A stretch of DNA of 64,000 nucleotides from Luteibacter jiangsuensis (lineage in GTDB: Bacteria > Pseudomonadota > Gammaproteobacteria > Xanthomonadales > Rhodanobacteraceae), in NCBI RefSeq assembly GCF_030812295.1, contig NZ_JAUSSK010000003.1, forward strand, positions 620,001 to 684,000, in the 5' to 3' direction. A program made the translations under genes and the position numbers. Of this stretch, positions 58,120-64,000 are shown in pieces. Under the pieces are notes generated by a model. It was not told the origin of the DNA. It did not search any database and worked only from the letters and a program-made list of their open reading frames with translations. Position 1 is the first letter of the stretch, and each line of letters begins with the position of its first letter.

Positions 58120-60504
58120 ATGCGTTACGTTGCGATGTGGCTCCGTGTCTTGGTGCTCGCGGTCGCATGTGCGACCGGCGTGCCTGGCCTCGCTCGCGCG
58201 GATGCCTTGACTCCGTTGCGTAGCGATGCGTTACCGCCGGTACCGGCGGGCGGCGCGATCCAGGGTCTCGCCACGCTGGACGGCCGCGTCCTGGCCATCG
58301 TCGACAAGAAGGCGTGGCTGCTCGACCAGGGCAAGGCGGCGTGGGTGCCGCTATCCTGGGCGGCCGGACAGCCTCCTGGCGGACTGGCGGTCGTGTTCGG
58401 TGACGGTGCGCGCGCCTATGCGACCCAGCTCGACGCCGGGCGCGTGAGCGGCGTGGTTCGCTTGTCCCTGGGCGCCGGCGGCCTCGAAGTACGCCCGTTG
58501 CCAACGCCGCCCGAACCCTTGTCCGAAGTCACGCCCGCGTTCGCGGGTACCTCCGTTTTCATCGCAGGCATGTCGAACGGCGCGCCACGCATCTGGCGCC
58601 TCGATGCCGATGCGGCCCGGCCCGCATGGTCATCCATCGGCGGATGGCCTTCCCGCGCCGCGGCGACTTCGCTGGCGGTACAGGGCGCGGGCATCTTCGT
58701 CACGGCGGGTGGTTCCGTGTGGCGCCGGTCGCCCGAAGGCGTATGGACTCACCGTGGCGACGTGCCGGGAACGGTGCTTCCGGGCATGGCGAGGGCGCTG
58801 GGGCAGGCCAACATCCTCTACCTCGTCGCGGACGCGTCGGACACCGCGCATGCGATGACCTACCAGGTGGTCACGCAATCGTGGGCATGCCTGCCGGGTG
58901 TCGACTTCGTGCGGCCGGTGGCCATGGCGCCCTGGCAGGACGGCGTGCTCTGGGCGAGCGCGATCGATGGCCGCACGGCGGTGGCGTCCGCCCAGGTCCA
59001 GTCGGGCAAGCTGCTGCTGCGCTGGCTCGACTGGCTGGTGATCGTGGCCTACCTGGCCGGGATGATCGGCATCGGCCTCTACTTCTACCTGCGCGAGAAA
59101 CGCAACTCCACCTCCAGCTTCTTCGTCGGTGGCCGCAGCATTCCCTTCTGGGCAGCGGGCATCAGCCTCTATGCGGCCAACACCAGCTCGATCAGCTTCA
59201 TCGCGATTCCCGCCAAGGCCTTCGAAAGCAACTGGCAGTACATGACGAACAACCTCATCGCCGTGTTCGGCCTGATGTTCGTCGCCGTGTGGATCGTGCC
59301 GCTCTTGCGCAGGCTCGACCTGATGTCGGTCTTCTCGTACCTGGAAACGCGCTTCCATCCGGCGATCCGGATGATCGCCAGCGCCCTGTGCATCCTTACC
59401 CAGCTCGGCAGCCGGATGAGCGTGATCCTGTTCCTGCCGGCGCTCGCGATCGCCACCATCACCGGGATCAGCACCACCTTGAGCGTGATCCTGATGGGCG
59501 GCTTCACGATCGTCTACACCGCCATGGGCGGCATGAAGGCGGTGATCTGGACGGACGTCGTCCAGGTGATCGTCAAGATGGGTGGCGCGATCTTCGCCAT
59601 CGGTTTCATCATCTGGCACCTGCACGGTGGCATGGGCGAATTCGTGCATACGGCCATGGCCGACCACAAGTTCCACCTGCTCGACTTCAGCTTCGACCTG
59701 ACCAAGGCCACGGTATGGGGCTTCATCTTCCTCGTGCTGTTCGACGTCGTGCTGACATTTCCGAAGGACCAGGTGCTGATGCAGCGCACCTTGTCCACGC
59801 CATCGGACAAGGAGGCGGGGCGCTCGATCTGGGCGTTCGCGGCGATCATGATCCCGGGAGGTTTCGTCTTCTACATGATCGGTACCGCGCTGTTCGTCTA
59901 CTACAAGGCGCACCCCGAGCGGATGAACCCCCTGCTGCCGATCGACGCGACGTTCCCGTTGTTCATCGCCGCGGAGTTGCCGATGGGTGTCACCGGCCTC
60001 ATCGTCGCGGGTATCTTCGCGGCGGCCATGGCGACGCTATCGGGCATCATGAACAGCGTGGCGACGCTGGTCTCGGTGGACTTCTACGAGCGCCTGGTGA
60101 AGAACCCGTCGCCCAAGCGAAGCGTGGTCTTCGCCGAAGTCAGCACGATCGCGGTGGGCCTGGTGGGTATCGGGCTGGCCCTGCTGCTGTCGCGCTTCGA
60201 TGTGCATTCGCTGTTCGACGTGTCGATCGAACTGGCCGGACTGCTGGGCGGCGGTTTCGCAGGCGCGTACACCCTGGGCATGTTCACCCGGCGCGCCAAT
60301 TCCCCGGGGGTGGCGATCGGGATCGCCGGCAGCACCGCGCTTACCCTCGTGGCCTGGGCGTTCCGGCTCGTGCATCCGTACTTCTACCTGGCGATCTCTA
60401 TCTTCCTCTGCATCGTGATCGGCTACGTGGCCAGTCTGTTCTTCCCCGCGCCGACCCGCTCGCTCGAGGGCCTGACGATCCATCGCGAATCGCGCAAGGG
60501 ATGA
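58120..60504 (+). CDS. Sodium:solute symporter with an exported N-terminal propeller-like domain
   Basis: The 794-residue protein has a signal peptide (about 1-27), then about 265 residues of repeating strands (RVLAIVDKKAWLLDQGKAAWVPL, IWRLDADAARPAWSSIGGW, VWRRSPEGVWTHRGD) like a Kelch or beta-propeller, and from about residue 297 a full SSS transporter of some 13 helices. SSS signatures are FFVGGRSIPFWAAGISLYAANTSSISFIAIPAKAF, GGFTIVYTAMGGMKAVIWTDVVQ and AAMATLSGIMNSVATL. The propeller would face the periplasm and may present or mutarotate the solute, as in sialic-acid-linked fusions, but this is inferred. The start is the first ATG after the lyase stop. Confidence 0.85.
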   Translation: MRYVAMWLRVLVLAVACATGVPGLARADALTPLRSDALPPVPAGGAIQGLATLDGRVLAIVDKKAWLLDQGKAAWVPLSWAAGQPPGGLAVVFGDGARAYATQLDAGRVSGVVRLSLGAGGLEVRPLPTPPEPLSEVTPAFAGTSVFIAGMSNGAPRIWRLDADAARPAWSSIGGWPSRAAATSLAVQGAGIFVTAGGSVWRRSPEGVWTHRGDVPGTVLPGMARALGQANILYLVADASDTAHAMTYQVVTQSWACLPGVDFVRPVAMAPWQDGVLWASAIDGRTAVASAQVQSGKLLLRWLDWLVIVAYLAGMIGIGLYFYLREKRNSTSSFFVGGRSIPFWAAGISLYAANTSSISFIAIPAKAFESNWQYMTNNLIAVFGLMFVAVWIVPLLRRLDLMSVFSYLETRFHPAIRMIASALCILTQLGSRMSVILFLPALAIATITGISTTLSVILMGGFTIVYTAMGGMKAVIWTDVVQVIVKMGGAIFAIGFIIWHLHGGMGEFVHTAMADHKFHLLDFSFDLTKATVWGFIFLVLFDVVLTFPKDQVLMQRTLSTPSDKEAGRSIWAFAAIMIPGGFVFYMIGTALFVYYKAHPERMNPLLPIDATFPLFIAAELPMGVTGLIVAGIFAAAMATLSGIMNSVATLVSVDFYERLVKNPSPKRSVVFAEVSTIAVGLVGIGLALLLSRFDVHSLFDVSIELAGLLGGGFAGAYTLGMFTRRANSPGVAIGIAGSTALTLVAWAFRLVHPYFYLAISIFLCIVIGYVASLFFPAPTRSLEGLTIHRESRKG

Positions 60505-60544
60505 CCTACCATGGTCTTCCTCTGACCAGCGCCGGCGAGATCCC

Positions 60545-61435
60545 GTGGAAACCCAGTTCCTCCATACCTTCATCACCGTGGCCGACCACGGTTCCATGGC
60601 GGCGGCGGCGCGACTGCTGAATATCACGCCCGCTGCCGTGGCGCAGCAAATCCGGACACTTGAACGCGAGATCGGGGCCACCCTCATCGCGCGCGTGGGG
60701 CGTACGGTGAGCGTCACCGAGGAAGGTTCGCGCATCCTCCAGCGTTCGCGCGACCTGCTGCGCAACGTGGCCGACCTGCGCAGCGTCGCCAACGAGAGCG
60801 GGGTATCGGGCGAGTTGCGCCTGGGCGCATGCCCGACGGCGCTGGCGGGCATGCTGCCGGACATCCTCGCGCGCATGGTGGACACCTTTCCCCGGATCAA
60901 CGTATTCATCAAGCCGGGCTATTCGGTGGACCTGTACCGCGACGTGGAAGCGGGCGATCTCGACGCGGCCGTGGTATTGCAGGCCCCGTTCCCGCTGCCC
61001 AAGACGTGCGAGTGGCAACTTCTGCGCGAGGAGCCTCTCGTGGTACTGGCACCGCGTTCGATGGCGGCGCGCGATCCGCACGACCTTCTCGCCAGCGAGC
61101 CACTGATTCGCTACGACCGTAACCAATGGGGCGGCCGCCAGGCGGACGACTACCTTCGCGCGAATGGTATCGTGCCGCGCGAGCGCTTCGAGTTGAACGC
61201 GTTGAACGCGATAGCCGTGATGGTCGACCGCGGCCTGGGTGTGTCGTTGGTTCCCGACTGGGCAAAGCCCTGGCCGGAAGGACTCGACCTCGTGCGCCTG
61301 CCATTGCCCCAGCCGTCGGAGCCGAGGCGTATCGGCATCGTGTGGTCGCGCTCTAGCGTGCGCGTGCGCCTGGTCACCGTGTTGTTGCAGGAAGGCCGCA
61401 AGGCCATGGCGTCGGCGTCAGCGCTCGCACGATGA
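60545..61435 (+). CDS. LysR-family transcriptional regulator
   Basis: The 296-residue regulator has a winged helix (about 3-62: TFITVADHGSMAAAARLLNITPAAVAQQIRTLE) and a substrate-binding domain (about 90-290) with GLGVSLVPDWAKPW. It lies 40 bases after the symporter gene and ahead of the TonB receptor, all on one strand. It is the likely local regulator of both the lyase/symporter genes and the receptor. The effector is unknown. Confidence 0.9.
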   Translation: METQFLHTFITVADHGSMAAAARLLNITPAAVAQQIRTLEREIGATLIARVGRTVSVTEEGSRILQRSRDLLRNVADLRSVANESGVSGELRLGACPTALAGMLPDILARMVDTFPRINVFIKPGYSVDLYRDVEAGDLDAAVVLQAPFPLPKTCEWQLLREEPLVVLAPRSMAARDPHDLLASEPLIRYDRNQWGGRQADDYLRANGIVPRERFELNALNAIAVMVDRGLGVSLVPDWAKPWPEGLDLVRLPLPQPSEPRRIGIVWSRSSVRVRLVTVLLQEGRKAMASASALAR

Positions 61436-61467
61436 AGATGTCGGCGATGTTGCGTCGCCGCATAGTT

Positions 61468-61486
61468 TTGCTTGGTTCGTAAGCAA
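61468..61486 (+). promoter_or_regulatory. Inverted repeat ahead of the third TonB receptor
   Basis: TTGCTT and AAGCAA flank GGTTCGT, and the AT-rich flanks (AGTT and CAAAAACT) partly continue the symmetry. It lies 33 bases after the LysR stop and about 210 bases before the receptor ATG, so it may be an operator for the receptor with a long leader. The 259-base gap shows no gene. Confidence 0.45.
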
Positions 61487-61694
61487 CAAAAACTAGTCTC
61501 TGAACATACCCGCCGTCGGTTTCTCGGCAAGGGCGAAGCGCATAGATTCGCCATCAACGAAACCCAGGTCATTGGGACGCCGGGGAGGGCGTCGCCAACC
61601 GCAACAGCAGCTACCGTCAGGCGCGTCGTCATCGGCGCTCGCGCCGCACTCGCCCGCCTGGGCGATCCGTACCAACGGCATCCACGGACCCGAC

Positions 61695-63947
61695 ATGATC
61701 AAACCACTTTCCTCCGCGATCGGCAGCATCCTGCTGGTCTCCCTGTTCGCCACGAGCGCACTCGCGCAGGATGCCGCGGCACCGGCCGCCGGCGATGCGC
61801 CGAAGGCCGCCAAGAAGAAATCCGACAAGCCGGCCGAGCCGACCGACCTCGACCAGGTGATCGTCACCGGCACGCGCACGCCGAAGGCGGTCGACGAGAT
61901 TCCCGGCGCGATCACGGTCGTGAACAAGGAGGAGATCGCGCATACGCTGCTGGTGACCGAGGATGCGACGGCCGTGCTGGCGCGTTCGGTGCCAGGCTAT
62001 GCCGAGTCGTCGCAGGCGATGAGCAACACGGGTGAGACCTTGCGTGGCCGCATTCCGCTGCGCCTGTTCGACGGCGTGCCCCAGGGTTCGCCGCTGCGCG
62101 AAGGCACGCGCAACGGCACCTTCACCGACATGGGCATCGTCGGCCGCGTGGAAGTCATCAACGGGCCATCCGCCTCCGAAGGCATCGGTGCGGCGGGCGG
62201 CATCATCAACTACATCTCGAAGACGCCGACCAAGGAAGGCAACGAGACGACGATCACCACGCGCTACCAGACCCAAGGCAAGTCGGACAGCGGCGGCTGG
62301 AAGACCGGCGTGACCTTCTCCCGCAAGCAGGGCAGCTACGACGTGCTGCTGTCCGGGTCGTATATCGACCGTGGCATCACCTACGACGGCAACGGCAGGC
62401 GCATCGGCCTGAACACGTCGGGCTCGCTCGCCGACTCCACCTCGAGCAATCTGTTCGCCAAGCTCGGCTACAACTTCGGCGAGAACGACGACCAGCGCAT
62501 CCAGGCCACCTTCAGCAAGTTCAAGATCCAGGGCAAGGGCGATTACGTGCAGGTGCTGGGTTGCCGCGGCCCGACCGACGACCCGCCGTGCGACGTGCCG
62601 CGGACGAACACTTCCGAGAAGGGCCACATCTTCGGTTCGAAGGACGCCTTCAACGACTTCAAGCAGTACTCGCTCGAATACACCAACAAGAACGTCCTGG
62701 GTGGTTCGCTGGACATCAACGTGTACAAGGCCGACCAGGCCATGCGCTACCTGCCCGAGAACACCGAGGACAAGCAGGACCCGCTGATCGCACCGCTGAA
62801 CACCTTGTACGATCAGTCCGAGATCACCGCGAAGAAGCGCGGCATCCGTACCTCGTGGACGCGCCCGGATTTCCTGGTGACCGGCCTCGAACTGCACACC
62901 GGTGTCGACGTGGCGCGTGACGAGGCACAGCAGCGCCTGGCCTTGACCGGCCGCCTGTGGGTGCCGCCGATGATCTACAACAGCGTGGCGCCCTATGCGC
63001 AGCTGTCCTACGACATCGGCCCGTTGACGATCAGCGGTGGTTATCGCCGGGAAAGCGATCGCCTCACGGTCGACAGCTACACCACCACCTATTACCGCAA
63101 CCGCGTGTTCGTGCAGGGCGGCAAGCTCAACTACAAGGAAAACCTGCGCAACATCGGCGGCATCTGGCGCATCGGCGACGAATGGTCGGTGTTCGCCTCG
63201 TACAGCGAAGGGTTCACGCTGCCGAACATCGGCATCCCACTGCGCAACATCAGCACGCCGGGCCAGTCGGTCAGCCGCATCCGCGACCTCGAGCCGATCA
63301 TCTACAAGAACAACGAATTCGGCTTCAACTGGCGCGGCGACAATGGCGCGTTCGGTGCGACGCACTACATCTCGAAGTCGCCGTTCGGTTCCTCGCTCGC
63401 CGTGGACCCGCACACCACCGACTTCATCCTCTCGCGAGCACCGGTCCGTATCGAAGGCACGGAAGTGACCGGCGAGTGGCGCTTCAACGACGCCTGGAAA
63501 GTGAACGGGATCTACTCGCACATCACGGGCCGCACCGCCTTCTGGTCGGCGGACCCCGCGGGACGATTCGGCGCGGGCAGCCTGAACAAGCCCCTGGGCG
63601 TGCTCGACATCAACCCGGACAAGCTGGCGTATTCGGTCACCTGGAACTACTCGGCGCGTGGCGACGCCACGCTCGGTGCCACCTCGCTCTTCGGTCGCCA
63701 TGTATCCGGTCACGACGTGCGTGCCTATGACGGCGCGACCTTCAGCTACGACGAGCGGACGCACGGCTATACCTTGTGGGACCTGGGCGTGAACTACAGC
63801 CTGGAGCGCTACGGCAAGCTCTCGCTCGGTGTCGAGAACCTGCTCGACAAGCAATACATCCTCAGCTGGTCGCAACTGGCGGGTTACCAGAACTACTGGG
63901 CCGGCCGCGGTCGCGTCACCTCGCTCACCTACACCATCACCTTGTGA
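61695..63947 (+). CDS. TonB-dependent receptor
   Basis: The 750-residue receptor has a signal peptide (cleavage near ALAQD, residue 25), a lysine-rich linker (AAKKKSDKPAEPTDLDQVIVTGTR), a plug (about 50-165 with TEDATAVLARSVPGYA, and GIGAAGGIINYISKTP) and a barrel ending with the aromatic strand RVTSLTYTITL. It resembles siderophore or small-ligand receptors by plan. It follows a LysR gene and a symporter/lyase pair, so a solute taken through all three is possible. The start at 61695 fits the signal peptide; the frame is open 120 bases further upstream. The final 53 bases show nothing. Confidence 0.92.
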   Translation: MIKPLSSAIGSILLVSLFATSALAQDAAAPAAGDAPKAAKKKSDKPAEPTDLDQVIVTGTRTPKAVDEIPGAITVVNKEEIAHTLLVTEDATAVLARSVPGYAESSQAMSNTGETLRGRIPLRLFDGVPQGSPLREGTRNGTFTDMGIVGRVEVINGPSASEGIGAAGGIINYISKTPTKEGNETTITTRYQTQGKSDSGGWKTGVTFSRKQGSYDVLLSGSYIDRGITYDGNGRRIGLNTSGSLADSTSSNLFAKLGYNFGENDDQRIQATFSKFKIQGKGDYVQVLGCRGPTDDPPCDVPRTNTSEKGHIFGSKDAFNDFKQYSLEYTNKNVLGGSLDINVYKADQAMRYLPENTEDKQDPLIAPLNTLYDQSEITAKKRGIRTSWTRPDFLVTGLELHTGVDVARDEAQQRLALTGRLWVPPMIYNSVAPYAQLSYDIGPLTISGGYRRESDRLTVDSYTTTYYRNRVFVQGGKLNYKENLRNIGGIWRIGDEWSVFASYSEGFTLPNIGIPLRNISTPGQSVSRIRDLEPIIYKNNEFGFNWRGDNGAFGATHYISKSPFGSSLAVDPHTTDFILSRAPVRIEGTEVTGEWRFNDAWKVNGIYSHITGRTAFWSADPAGRFGAGSLNKPLGVLDINPDKLAYSVTWNYSARGDATLGATSLFGRHVSGHDVRAYDGATFSYDERTHGYTLWDLGVNYSLERYGKLSLGVENLLDKQYILSWSQLAGYQNYWAGRGRVTSLTYTITL

Positions 63948-64000
63948 GGCGATGGCGTTTCCACGGGGGCCGTGCCGTTCGGGCGGCCCTGTTGGCCTGC

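Noticed and set aside
61629-63875. 748-codon minus-strand frame opposite the last TonB receptor
   Set aside because: Same reason: the plus-strand receptor is complete, and the minus frame is rich in Arg, Val and His runs typical of GC-rich antisense translation.

Overview
This window is a GC-rich, gene-dense stretch of a gammaproteobacterial chromosome. The best guess from sequence alone is the Xanthomonadales, family Rhodanobacteraceae (Luteibacter/Dyella-like). Supporting this are a TonB-dependent receptor of the Xanthomonas-Caulobacter (Oar-like) type at 3546-6368, an RpfE-like gene directly upstream of recJ, divergent rne and rluC, a GacA-type response regulator, and repeated palindromic elements built on GTGGGAGCCGAC. 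The genus is an inference. I saw no rRNA, tRNA or CRISPR array.

Left part (1-14 kb): a small secreted protein, a decayed IS3-family insertion (about 795-2019), then an alpha-galactoside utilisation locus (2477-11725). That locus has a GntR/FCD regulator, a large TonB receptor, an aldose 1-epimerase, an exported GH36 alpha-galactosidase and an exported GH27 alpha-galactosidase with two C-terminal carbohydrate-binding modules. The last four genes are packed with 1-nt gaps or 4-bp overlaps and read as one operon. A patch of small, mostly uncharacterised genes (11.7-13.8 kb) follows.

Middle part (14-51 kb) is mostly housekeeping: gacA-like regulator, rne/rluC, phhB, nfuA, two small cytochromes c, a TraB-family protein, the agmatine-to-putrescine pair aguB-aguA, an ABC-F ATPase followed by the coupled rpfE-recJ-transporter genes, an MFS transporter and LysR gene that converge, tesB, ampD, rlmKL, the ergothioneine pair egtB-egtD, mfd, a CDF metal transporter, an Slp lipoprotein, rlmJ, and a divergent LysR/oxidoreductase pair with a clear palindromic operator. 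Six repeat clusters sit here; one lies inside the rpfE reading frame and another is a tandem 36-bp array touching the mfd stop codon.

Right part (51.6-64 kb): a TonB receptor, a small secreted protein, a nucleotide-sugar dehydrogenase with a UDP-glucuronate-type epimerase, and then a possible uptake/catabolic module. The module consists of a CitE/HpcH-like lyase, a sodium:solute symporter with an exported N-terminal domain that looks like a beta-propeller, a LysR regulator and a third TonB receptor, with palindromes ahead of the lyase and ahead of the receptor. Its substrate is not evident, and it is the best candidate here for an undescribed system.
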